A DNA stretch of 64,000 nucleotides from DASSUW01 sp963792385 (lineage in GTDB: Bacteria; Actinomycetota; Thermoleophilia; Solirubrobacterales; Solirubrobacteraceae): positions 62,001 through 126,000 of the forward strand of contig CAWBVZ010000004.1 of assembly GCA_963792385.1 (NCBI GenBank), given 5' to 3'. Shown here in pieces: positions 35,125 to 42,706 of the stretch. Position numbers and translations under genes: made by a program. How positions within the stretch are numbered: the stretch's first letter is position 1; every line of letters begins with the position of its first letter. The notes beneath the pieces are model-generated. The model saw only the letters and a list, made by a program, of their open reading frames with translations. It did no database searches and was not told the DNA's origin.

Positions 35125-36468
35125 ATGACGCTTCCCGACTCGATGACCGCGCAGGACAGGATGCCCGTGGACGGCGTGCTCGTCGTCTACAACCGGCCCG
35201 CGGGGCCGTGGGTCAAGGACGCCTCGACCGTCCGTGAGCACCTGCACTCCTTCAAGCACCACAGCCGCCACAGGGTGTGGGAGGTCAACACCGACTTCGG
35301 CTTCCCGCGCGGCCTCGAAGGGCTTGAGTTCCGGGCCATCTTGCTGCACTACTCGGTCTTCGGCATGGGCCCGTACGCGCTCGACGAGCGTTGGCTCGAG
35401 TACCTCGACAGCACGAGCGCCTACAAGGTCGCGTTCTTCCAGGACGAGTGCACGCGCTGTCAGCGCCGCTTCGCGTTCCTCAACGACCACCGCATCGACT
35501 GCGTCTACACCTGCCTCGAGCCGTCGGAGTTCCCGAAGGTCTACGGGAGGTACACGAGCGTGCCCAAGCTCGCGTCGAACCTGCCGGGCTACGTCTCCGA
35601 CAAGATCGTCGACGTCGGCCGCCGGTTCACCGTCCCGTTCGAGCGCCGGACAGTCGACGTCGGCTACCGCGGCCGGCCGCTGCCGGCCTATCTCGGGCGC
35701 GGGGCGATGGAGAAGCACGAGATCGGTGTGCGCTTCGGCGAGCTGGCCGCCGGCAGTGGGCTGCGGCTTGACCTCGCCACCGGCGAGGGCGACCGCTTGT
35801 ACGGCGATGCCTGGTACGAGTTCATGGCGCGCTGCCGGTGCGTCCTCGGCGTCGAGTCGGGCGTCTCGGCGTTCGACCTCGAGGACGAGGTGCTGCACGA
35901 GTACAACCGCCGCCTGGCGCTCGGCCTCGACGTCGGCCTCAACGATCTCGAGACGCTGCCGCGCTGGGAGGACGTCGTGTACTACCGGACGGCCAGCCCG
36001 CGCCACTTCGAGGCCGCATCGCTGCGCGTGTGCCAGGTGTTGTACGAGGGCTCCTACTCGGGCGTGATGCAGCCGATGGTCCACTACATCCCGTTGCGTA
36101 AGGACTTCTCGAACCTCGACGAGGTGTTGGCGCTGATCCGCGACGACGACGTCGTGCGCGAGATCGCCGAGAACGCCTACCGCGACCTGATCGCGTCCGG
36201 CGACTGGAGCTACGCGCGCTTCGTAGAGGGGGTCGACGAGACTCTCAGCGAGGCGGTCCCAGCCGCGCCGAGCGAAGCAGAGCGCGTCGCGGTCGACCGG
36301 CGGCTGGCCTCCGGCCGCGCGAGCCAGCGGCGGCGACGCCTAGCCCACCTCGCCTTCATCGCGCTCCTCGGCCACCGGTACGCCCAGGCCGTGCTCAAGT
36401 TCGCGCATCCGGTAACGAAGCGGGTCAGGCGGATCCTCGGCGTCCCCGGCCCCGAGCCGACGGCCTGA
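35125..36468 (+). CDS. CgeB-like GT-B family protein, paralogue 1 of 3
   Basis: A 447-residue protein that shares a set of motifs with the two genes that follow. These are a central FQDE (residues 105-108) after a hydrophobic strand, VDVGYRGRPLPAYLGR near 178, YGDAWYEFMA and the ESGVSAFD block near 244-251, and the C-terminal GSYSGVMQPMVHYIPLRKDF near 309-327. The layout resembles the CgeB-type glycosyltransferases (Glyco_trans_1_2), but the enzyme class is inferred. A basic C-terminal tail may contact the membrane. The ATG lies 7 nt after the asnB-like gene. It is convergent with the other two paralogues. Confidence 0.6.
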   Translation: MTLPDSMTAQDRMPVDGVLVVYNRPAGPWVKDASTVREHLHSFKHHSRHRVWEVNTDFGFPRGLEGLEFRAILLHYSVFGMGPYALDERWLEYLDSTSAYKVAFFQDECTRCQRRFAFLNDHRIDCVYTCLEPSEFPKVYGRYTSVPKLASNLPGYVSDKIVDVGRRFTVPFERRTVDVGYRGRPLPAYLGRGAMEKHEIGVRFGELAAGSGLRLDLATGEGDRLYGDAWYEFMARCRCVLGVESGVSAFDLEDEVLHEYNRRLALGLDVGLNDLETLPRWEDVVYYRTASPRHFEAASLRVCQVLYEGSYSGVMQPMVHYIPLRKDFSNLDEVLALIRDDDVVREIAENAYRDLIASGDWSYARFVEGVDETLSEAVPAAPSEAERVAVDRRLASGRASQRRRRLAHLAFIALLGHRYAQAVLKFAHPVTKRVRRILGVPGPEPTA

Positions 36469-36492
36469 TCGACTACAGCCCGTCGCCGTCGA

Positions 36493-37830
36493 TCAGCGCT
36501 TGCCGCGGCGCGCCATGCGCGCGTCGAGGATGCGCGCGGCCACGCCGGGGGCGACGCGATCGACCGCCGCGTACGCCCAGCGCGGCGGGCGGACGACGAG
36601 CGTGCTGTAGGCGCTGGCCGCGAGCTGAGCGGGGCGGATCGCGGCCCCGCGCGCCGCGCCGGCCGTGAGCGGGCGCTCCTCGTCGACCACCGCCTCGATG
36701 CGCGCGGCGAGCGCGGCGTAGCCGTAGCGGCCGCTGAGCACGAGGTCGCGGTGGGCGCGCTCGGACAGCGCCTCCACCAGCGCGTGGTCGCCCAGGCGCT
36801 CCACGACGGCGTCCGCGTCGGCGAAGTCGGCCCGCACCGGCAGGTAGTGAACGTCCGGCTCCAGCACGCCGTCGTAGTCGCCCGCGACCAGCACCTGCGC
36901 GGACTTCGCCACCGCTGCCTCCAAGTGGCGCGGCCCGATGGCCCCGAGCGGTGTGTTGTCCCAGCCCGCCGGCATCGCGGCATCGAACTCCTCGAACGTC
37001 AAGCCGGGGCGCTCGGCCAACAGCCGGCCCTCGCAGGCCACGAGCTCCCCGCGGCGGTCGATGGCGCTCGCGCCGCTCTCGCTGCCAAGCACAGCCCGGG
37101 CCGAGGCCATGAAGGGGAACCAGCGGTCGCCGAGGATCGCGTCGCGGCCGTCCAGCGACACGTCGACCCGCAAGCCGGCCGCCAGCGCGCGCGGGGCGAG
37201 CTCCTCCGCCACGCGCAGCTTCGCCTGGCCCAGGCGGCCGAAGCGCGGCGGCAACGCCTTCGCGCGGTACGCCAGGTCGAGCGGGCGGCGGGCGTGGGGA
37301 AGAACGACGCCGGCTTGACGGGCCGCCTCGCGCTCGTCGACGTAGCCGGTCAGGGCACGCTCGAAGCGGGCGCGGCGCACCATCCGGGGATAGAGCCGAT
37401 TGCGGTGCTCGGGCCCGTAGATCGAGAACACGACGTCGACGCCGAGGTCATCCAGCCAGTCGTCGAGCATGTGCGCGTGGTCGTACTCGTCCTGCGGGAA
37501 GGCGAGCTTCAGCGCGGGCGAGGAACTAACCCACGTGAACGAGTCTCGCCGTGCGTCGAACCCGGGCGCCCAGCGGGCCTCGAGCAACGTGCTGTCGAGT
37601 ACCAGCGCGTCCACCCGCAGCTCGCGGATCGGCCGCGGCACCGGGTACCCGGCGTTCCAGTACACGACGCGGTGACCCGCCGCGCTCGCGTCAAGGGCGC
37701 GCAGCTTCTGGCGCAGCGAGGCTCGCATCGCGCCTGGCGCCGTGTGCTGGTAGAGCACGAGCAGCGTCCGCGGCGTCCCGCCGAAGGCCAGCGAGCGAGG
37801 GCTGCCGGCGCGCCAGAGGGGCCTACTCAC
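36493..37830 (-). CDS. CgeB-like GT-B family protein, paralogue 2 of 3
   Basis: A 445-residue relative of the proteins on both sides. It contains FPQDEYDHAHMLDDW (QDE at about 113-115), LDLAYRAKALPPRFGRLGQ, GDRWFPFMASARAVLGSESG, and GDYDGVLEPDVHYLPVRADF. The N-terminus has TLLVLYQHTAPGAMRASLRQ, a GT-B-like first strand. The ATG overlaps the TGA of paralogue 3 (ATGA), so both are made together. The function is unknown; a glycosyltransferase acting on the surface polymer is the likely role. Confidence 0.6.
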   Translation of the reverse strand: MSRPLWRAGSPRSLAFGGTPRTLLVLYQHTAPGAMRASLRQKLRALDASAAGHRVVYWNAGYPVPRPIRELRVDALVLDSTLLEARWAPGFDARRDSFTWVSSSPALKLAFPQDEYDHAHMLDDWLDDLGVDVVFSIYGPEHRNRLYPRMVRRARFERALTGYVDEREAARQAGVVLPHARRPLDLAYRAKALPPRFGRLGQAKLRVAEELAPRALAAGLRVDVSLDGRDAILGDRWFPFMASARAVLGSESGASAIDRRGELVACEGRLLAERPGLTFEEFDAAMPAGWDNTPLGAIGPRHLEAAVAKSAQVLVAGDYDGVLEPDVHYLPVRADFADADAVVERLGDHALVEALSERAHRDLVLSGRYGYAALAARIEAVVDEERPLTAGAARGAAIRPAQLAASAYSTLVVRPPRWAYAAVDRVAPGVAARILDARMARRGKR

Positions 37831-39209
37831 CGGCCGCGGTACCGAGGCCGCTCATGCAGCCAGCCGCGCATGCGCCTCATCAGGTCGGTTAGCCACGGGG
37901 CGCGGCGCGACACGACGCGGTACGGGAGCCGGGGCGCCCGGATCACGACCTTGTTGTAGGCGTCCGCCCTTGCCTTCGCCGCGCGCCAGGCCAGCTCACC
38001 GCGCGAGCCGCGCCGCGGCCGGTCGCCGGCGACCTCCTCGACCACCGTCTCCACGTGTGCCGCGAAGGCCCCGTAGGAGTAGCTGCCGCTGAGGATCAGG
38101 TCCTCCCAGGCGCGCTCGGCGAAGGCTTCCGTCTCGGCCGGGTCGGCGATCCGGTCAAGCGCCTCGTCGAGGTTCGACAGGTCCTGACGGAGCGGTACGT
38201 AGTGGCGATCGGCCTCCAGGATGCCGTCGTACTCGCCCTCCACGAGCAGCTGTGCTGTCTTCGCCTGCGCGGCCTCGAACAGCCGCGGGCTGATGGCGGT
38301 GAAGCCGTAGTCGTCCCAGCCGGGCGGCTGCAGCGCCGAAAACTCCTCGAAGGTCGCGTCGGGGTGCTCGGCACGCCACGCGGCCTCGAAGCGCCGCAGC
38401 TCGCCGTAGGGGTCGAGGGCGCTGGAGCCGCTCTCTGTGCCGATCACGCAGCGCCCGGTGGCCAGGAACTCGAACCACGCATCGCCGTACTTGGTGTCCG
38501 CGATCCGCGTCGAGATGTCGGTGCGCAGGCCGTGCGCGCGCGCCGCTGGGTCGACGACCTCGGCGATCCGGTGCTTGAGCTGCCCGTGGTGGCCGACGTA
38601 GAAGGGCAGGTTGCGCGCCCGGTAGACGATGTCCAGCGTGCGCTCGGCGTGCGGCCGCGGCAGCGTCTCCACCGCGCCGACCGCTCGGTCGTCGACGAAG
38701 CCGGTGTACGAACGCTCCATCCGCGTCCGTGCGCTCGTCCGGGGATAGAGCGTGCTCCAGTGGCGCTCGTCGAGCACCGAGAACACGCAGTCGAGGTCCA
38801 GGCTTTCCAGCCACTCGTCCAGCGTGTGGGCGCAGACGTACTCGTCCTGCGGCATCGCCAGCCGTACGGCGTCGCTGTCCCGGATCCAGTCGAGGCTTGA
38901 CCGCCAGCGCTCGAACGGCGCGTGCCAACGCATGCAAAGCACTGAGTAGTGCAGCAGCACGACGTCGAACGGATAGTCACGTACCCAGCGCGGCACGCCG
39001 TGCAGGGCGTTCCAGAACAGGACGTCGTGTGCTGTCAGCGAGTGGTCGAGGAAGCGCAGGTGCTGCACCGTCGTCGGCCGCATCGGCTCGGCCTCGGCGT
39101 GGAGATAGAGGATCAGCCATGCGCGCGGCGTCGCGTCGACGGCCGAGCGCGTCCACGGTGCACCGGCGCGCCAGATGCGCGTCGTGGTCCCCGTCTCCAG
39201 CGCCGTCAT
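37827..39209 (-). CDS. CgeB-like GT-B family protein, paralogue 3 of 3
   Basis: A 460-residue protein, closest to paralogue 2. Its motifs are MPQDEYVCAHTLDEWLESL (QDE at 121-123), LDIVYRARNLPFYVGHHGQL, GDAWFEFLATGRCVIGTESG, and GEYDGILEADRHYVPLRQDL. It begins with its own leaderless-type promoter (TAGCAT 8 nt before ATG 39209), so it heads the two-gene minus-strand unit. It is divergent from the methyltransferase gene at 39261. The conserved QDE and ESGxSAxD blocks are the best candidates for the active site. The enzyme class is inferred only. Confidence 0.6.
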   Translation of the reverse strand: MTALETGTTTRIWRAGAPWTRSAVDATPRAWLILYLHAEAEPMRPTTVQHLRFLDHSLTAHDVLFWNALHGVPRWVRDYPFDVVLLHYSVLCMRWHAPFERWRSSLDWIRDSDAVRLAMPQDEYVCAHTLDEWLESLDLDCVFSVLDERHWSTLYPRTSARTRMERSYTGFVDDRAVGAVETLPRPHAERTLDIVYRARNLPFYVGHHGQLKHRIAEVVDPAARAHGLRTDISTRIADTKYGDAWFEFLATGRCVIGTESGSSALDPYGELRRFEAAWRAEHPDATFEEFSALQPPGWDDYGFTAISPRLFEAAQAKTAQLLVEGEYDGILEADRHYVPLRQDLSNLDEALDRIADPAETEAFAERAWEDLILSGSYSYGAFAAHVETVVEEVAGDRPRRGSRGELAWRAAKARADAYNKVVIRAPRLPYRVVSRRAPWLTDLMRRMRGWLHERPRYRGR

Positions 39210-39217
39210 GCCCGGCG

Positions 39218-39223
39218 ATGCTA
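39218..39223 (-). promoter_or_regulatory. Putative leaderless -10 element TAGCAT
   Basis: On the minus strand TAGCAT is separated by 8 nt from ATG 39209. It faces away from the TACCCT element of the methyltransferase gene across a 51-bp divergent gap. Confidence 0.5.
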
Positions 39224-39246
39224 GACGAAGCGCCCAGAGGCGCTGC

Positions 39247-39252
39247 TACCCT
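39247..39252 (+). promoter_or_regulatory. Putative leaderless -10 element TACCCT
   Basis: TACCCT is separated by 8 nt from GTG 39261. No ribosome binding site is present. Together with 39218-39223 it forms a divergent promoter pair. Confidence 0.5.
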
Positions 39253-39260
39253 GGCCGCGC

Positions 39261-40079
39261 GTGGCCGCCCAGCCCGGCATCGACGTCGCGAACACCGTCT
39301 TCTGGGACGAGCTGTGCGGATCGAACCTGGCGCGCGAGGTCGGCATCACCGACGCCTCGCCAGCCTCGCTGGAGCGCTACGACCGCGCCTACTTCGAGCT
39401 CTACCCGTACCTCGCCGGCTACCTGCGGGCGCCCGAGATGGCCGGCCGCCGCGTGCTCGACGTCGGCTTAGGCTATGGCACCGTGGCCGAGTTCTTGGCC
39501 CGCGCGGGCGCCGACTACCACGGGCTCGACATCGCCAGCGGCCCGGTGGAGATGGCCCGCCACCGGCTGGCCGGCATCCCGGGCGCGCGACCCGAGCAGG
39601 TGCAGCAGGGCTCGGTGCTCGAGCTGCCGTTCCCCGAGGACTCCTTCGACCGCGTCGTCTCCATCGGCTGCCTGCACCACACGGGCGACCTAGCGCGTGC
39701 CGTGGCCGAGGCGCGCCGCGTGCTGCGGCCGGGCGGCGAGCTGCTGCTGATGGTCTATAACCGCCACTCCGCGCGGCGCGTGCTGCTCTGGCCGCTGCTC
39801 GCCGTGCGCCACCGGCTGATGGCCGACGCGCCGACGCCCGAAGCGTGGATGCGGTACGCCTACGACGGCACCCCGGGCGGCGACTCGCCACCGCACACCG
39901 ACTTCGTCAGTGCGGCCGACCTGCGCGGCCTCTTGCACGGAATGCGCGACGTGCGCATCGACCGGCGCAATATCGACCGCGTGCCGCTCGGACCGGTGGA
40001 GGTCTCGCGGGCGCGCCTGATGCGGCTGGGCCTCGACCGTCTAGTCGGGCTCGACCTCTACGCCACCGCGCGGCGCTGA
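39261..40079 (+). CDS. Class I SAM-dependent methyltransferase, paralogue of 1656-2495
   Basis: A 272-residue methyltransferase. DVGLGYGTVAEFL is motif I (near residue 72), YHGLDIASGPVEMARHRL is the acidic and helix region, and SIGCLHHTGDLARAV is the post-motif. It matches the protein at 1656-2495 over nearly its whole length, including the N-terminal NTVFWDELCGSNLAREV block, which precedes the AdoMet domain. The start is GTG 39261, supported by the TACCCT element. It is convergent with the acetyltransferase gene across a hairpin. A sugar target is likely. Confidence 0.82.
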   Translation: MAAQPGIDVANTVFWDELCGSNLAREVGITDASPASLERYDRAYFELYPYLAGYLRAPEMAGRRVLDVGLGYGTVAEFLARAGADYHGLDIASGPVEMARHRLAGIPGARPEQVQQGSVLELPFPEDSFDRVVSIGCLHHTGDLARAVAEARRVLRPGGELLLMVYNRHSARRVLLWPLLAVRHRLMADAPTPEAWMRYAYDGTPGGDSPPHTDFVSAADLRGLLHGMRDVRIDRRNIDRVPLGPVEVSRARLMRLGLDRLVGLDLYATARR

Positions 40080-40097
40080 CGCGCGGCGTTCAGCGCC
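40072..40097. terminator. Candidate bidirectional hairpin between convergent genes
   Basis: GGCGCTGA (40072-40079) and TCAGCGCC (40090-40097) form a perfect 8-bp stem with a 10-nt loop. Each arm contains the stop codon of one of the convergent genes. There is no T-tract, so intrinsic termination is uncertain. Confidence 0.35.
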
Positions 40098-40800
40098 AGC
40101 GTTCGAGAAGCTCCTCGTCCGACACGCCACGTACCTGCCGGGCCGGCACGCCGACCATGAACGCGCGCGCCGGGACGTCCTTGGTCACGACCGCGCCGGC
40201 CGCCACGAACGCCTCCTCGCCGATCTCCACGCCCGGTACGAGCACGGCGCTGCCGCCGATCCGGGCGGCGCGGCGGATCGTGGCACCGCGCAGCGCGTAC
40301 TCAGGCCCGTGGCGGCTCATCGTGTCGTCGTTCGTGGTCGATGCGCCAGGGCCGAGGAAGACGTCGTCCTCGATCACGCTGTACGCGGTCACGTAGACCT
40401 GCGACTGCACCTTCACGCGGGCGCCGAGGCGGACGTCGTTGTCGATCCCCGCCGCGCGGCCGATCACGGTGCGCTCGCCGATCGTCGTGCGCTCGCGCAC
40501 CTGCGCCTGGTCGCCGACGATCGCCTCGTCGCCGATCTCGCTGCCGGCGTAGACGACTGCACCGACGCAGACCGTCACTCGAGCGCCAATCCGTAGCGGC
40601 GGCAGCGCGGTGCGCGCAGCCGTCGAGCTGCGAGCGAGCCGCGGCGACTTGCCGAGCACGGCGCCGTGTTCGATCACGCAGCCGTCGCCGATCACGGTGC
40701 CGTCGTGCACCACCACGTGAGCGCCGAACAGCACGCCCTCGCCGATCTGCACGCCGTCGCCGAGCACGAGGCCGACGGCCTCCACCGCACCCCGCAGCAC
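40090..40800 (-). CDS. Left-handed beta-helix N-acetyltransferase (WbpD/WlbB-like)
   Basis: A 236-residue hexapeptide-repeat protein. Regular IGxGxxI-type turns (LGDGVQIGEGVLFGAH, IGDGCVIEHGAVLG, then IGDEAIVGDQAQV) run to near the C-terminus, with the extended loop GASTTNDDTMSRHGPEYALR and the ending AGAVVTKDVPARAFMVGVPA. WbpD-type enzymes acetylate the 3-amino group of UDP-2-acetamido-3-amino-glucuronate. The assignment to that reaction rests on its position 3 nt after a Gfo/Idh oxidoreductase gene and is not proven. A related fold but different length is seen in the protein at 32724. Confidence 0.8.
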   Translation of the reverse strand: MLRGAVEAVGLVLGDGVQIGEGVLFGAHVVVHDGTVIGDGCVIEHGAVLGKSPRLARSSTAARTALPPLRIGARVTVCVGAVVYAGSEIGDEAIVGDQAQVRERTTIGERTVIGRAAGIDNDVRLGARVKVQSQVYVTAYSVIEDDVFLGPGASTTNDDTMSRHGPEYALRGATIRRAARIGGSAVLVPGVEIGEEAFVAAGAVVTKDVPARAFMVGVPARQVRGVSDEELLERWR

Positions 40801-40803
40801 GGC

Positions 40804-41838
40804 TCAGCTCCCAGTCAGCGCAACCGTGCGAGCGAGCCCGCCACGGCGCGTGGTGTCCAGCGACTGCTGGAGCGCCTCGAGCACGCGCACCACGCGCAGG
40901 CCGGCGGCGCCGTCGGAGATCGGGGGCGTGCCGGCGCGGATCGACTCCACGAAGTGCTCGCACTCGGTCCGCAGCGGCTCGACGCTCGATAGGCGCGGGC
41001 TCCAGATGTCGCCCGAGCGGGTGATGTACTCGCCGTACGAGTTGGTCTGCTCGTCGAAGCCCTTGTCGTAGACGGCGATCTTGCCCTCGAGCGCCATGTC
41101 GTCAAAGGTCGCCATCCGCCCTTCGCCGACGACCGTGAAGCGCCGCTCCTTGTGCGGGTCCAGCCACGACAGGTGCAGGTGGGCGGCGAGGCCGGATGGG
41201 AAGCGAAGGAAGCAGAAGACGACGTCCTCGATGCCCTCGCGCATGTAGCTCTCGCCGCGCGCCTCGACCTCGTAGGGCTCTTCGCCGGCGAGGCGCAGGA
41301 GCACCGATATGTCGTGCGCACCCAAGGACCACAGGGCGTTCTCGTCGGCGCGCAGCTTGCCGAGGTTCAGCCGGTTGCCGTAGATGTAGAGCACGCGCCC
41401 GAGCGCGCCCTCGTCGATCAGCTCCTTGAGCTTGACGACGCCGGGGTGGTACTCGAGCAGGTGCCCGACCATCAGCGTTCGATCCGCGGCGGCCGCTGCG
41501 GCCACAACGGCTTCCGCGTCGGCCGCCGATTGCGCCATCGGCTTCTCGACAAAGCAGTGTTTGCCGGCTTCCAACACGCGAATCGCGAGTTGCGCGTGGG
41601 AGGGGACGGGCGTCGCCAGCGCAACGGCGTCGACGGTGTCGTCGGCCAGGACCTCGTCGAGGTCTCCCGTCAGACGGGTGCCGGGGAATGAGGCGGCGAC
41701 GCGCTCACGGCTGGCCTCGGAGGCGTCACAGCACCACGCCAACTCCGCGTCGGGCAGCCGCGCGAAGTTGCGAGCGATGTTCGGACCCCAGTAGCCCAGA
41801 CCGGCGACGGCGACCCGCAATGGGCGTTCAGTCGTCAT
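40804..41838 (-). CDS. Gfo/Idh/MocA-family sugar oxidoreductase (WbpB/WlbA-like)
   Basis: A 344-residue NAD(P)-dependent oxidoreductase. VAVAGLGYWGPNIARNFARL is the Rossmann fingerprint, EAGKHCFVEKPMA carries the conserved EKP motif, and WSLGAHDISVLLRL has the catalytic-site histidine of the family. Members next to an LbH acetyltransferase typically oxidise C-3 of a UDP-2-acetamido-sugar before amination. The start ATG 41838 faces a divergent gene. A TAGACT hexamer lies 10 nt upstream. The acetyltransferase follows directly. Confidence 0.85.
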   Translation of the reverse strand: MTTERPLRVAVAGLGYWGPNIARNFARLPDAELAWCCDASEASRERVAASFPGTRLTGDLDEVLADDTVDAVALATPVPSHAQLAIRVLEAGKHCFVEKPMAQSAADAEAVVAAAAAADRTLMVGHLLEYHPGVVKLKELIDEGALGRVLYIYGNRLNLGKLRADENALWSLGAHDISVLLRLAGEEPYEVEARGESYMREGIEDVVFCFLRFPSGLAAHLHLSWLDPHKERRFTVVGEGRMATFDDMALEGKIAVYDKGFDEQTNSYGEYITRSGDIWSPRLSSVEPLRTECEHFVESIRAGTPPISDGAAGLRVVRVLEALQQSLDTTRRGGLARTVALTGS

Positions 41839-41848
41839 GGGTCGCAGG

Positions 41849-41854
41849 AGTCTA
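41849..41854 (-). promoter_or_regulatory. Putative -10 element TAGACT
   Basis: On the minus strand TAGACT is followed after 10 nt by ATG 41838 of the oxidoreductase gene. Confidence 0.35.
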
Positions 41855-41868
41855 GAAGGGGCGGTTCA

Positions 41869-41874
41869 TACAAT
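41869..41874 (+). promoter_or_regulatory. Putative -10 element TACAAT
   Basis: TACAAT, one mismatch from the TATAAT consensus, lies 12 nt before ATG 41887. It is 14 bp from the opposing TAGACT, so the 48-bp gap is a compact divergent promoter. Confidence 0.5.
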
Positions 41875-41886
41875 GCGCTCACTCCG

Positions 41887-42705
41887 ATGGATCGCCCGAG
41901 GCCCATCACCGCCGCGCGCTCCGTTGCGGCGCCCGCTCTGCCGCCCACCGCCGAGGTGCTCGGCATCCCGCTCGCGCTGACGGACTATGACGGCACGCTG
42001 GACTGGATCGACGCCGCCGTGGCCGCCGGCCGGCGCGGCTACATCTGCGTCGCCGCGACGCACACGGTGATGGCCGCCGCCGACGACCCGCAGCTGCGCG
42101 AAGCCGTCCGCGGCGCCGACTTCACGGTCGCCGACGGCCAGCCGCTCGTGTGGGCCCTGAACCTGCTCGGCCACCGCGTCGGCGACCGCGTCTACGGGCC
42201 TGATCTGATGGACCGGGCCTGCGCGCGCGCCGCTAAGACGGGCCGGCGCTTCTACCTCTACGGCGGGCGCAACCAGGGCGCGCTCGCCCAGCTTGCGCGC
42301 AACCTGCGCCTGCGGCACCCTGGGCTGCAGATCGTGGGCGGCTACGTGCCGCCGTTCCGCGAGCTCACCGAAGCCGAGGAGGAGGCCGTGGCGGCCGACA
42401 TCAGCCGCTCCGCCGCCGACGTCGTGTGGGTCGGCATCGGCGTCCCCAAGCAGGAGAAGTGGATGGCGCGCATGCGCCATCGGCTCGCCGCGCCGGTGCT
42501 GGTCGGCGTCGGCGCCGCGTTCGACTTCCACGCCGGCCTGATCCCGCAGGCGCCTGGCTGGATGCAGCGGCTCGGGCTCGAGTGGGCATTCCGGCTCGCC
42601 CAGGAGCCGCGCCGGCTGTGGCGGCGCTACCTCCGCTACAACCCGCGCTTCGTCGTCGGCTTCGCGCGCCAGTGGGCGCGCGCGCGCTTCGGACTCCCCG
42701 TCTGA
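41887..42705 (+). CDS. WecG/TagA/CpsF family glycosyltransferase
   Basis: A 272-residue enzyme of the family that transfers ManNAc or ManNAcA to lipid-linked GlcNAc, often the second step of a repeat unit or linkage unit. Landmarks are THTVMAAADDPQL, ADGQPLVWALNLLG, VYGPDLMDRAC, FYLYGG, VWVGIGVPKQEKWM and GVGAAFDFHAG, all in the expected order. No membrane helix is seen. It heads a plus-strand group with a UDP-sugar dehydrogenase and an epimerase, all overlapping or 1 nt apart. A UDP-ManNAcA donor from that group is a reasonable inference. Confidence 0.9.
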   Translation: MDRPRPITAARSVAAPALPPTAEVLGIPLALTDYDGTLDWIDAAVAAGRRGYICVAATHTVMAAADDPQLREAVRGADFTVADGQPLVWALNLLGHRVGDRVYGPDLMDRACARAAKTGRRFYLYGGRNQGALAQLARNLRLRHPGLQIVGGYVPPFRELTEAEEEAVAADISRSAADVVWVGIGVPKQEKWMARMRHRLAAPVLVGVGAAFDFHAGLIPQAPGWMQRLGLEWAFRLAQEPRRLWRRYLRYNPRFVVGFARQWARARFGLPV

Positions 42706-42706
42706 C

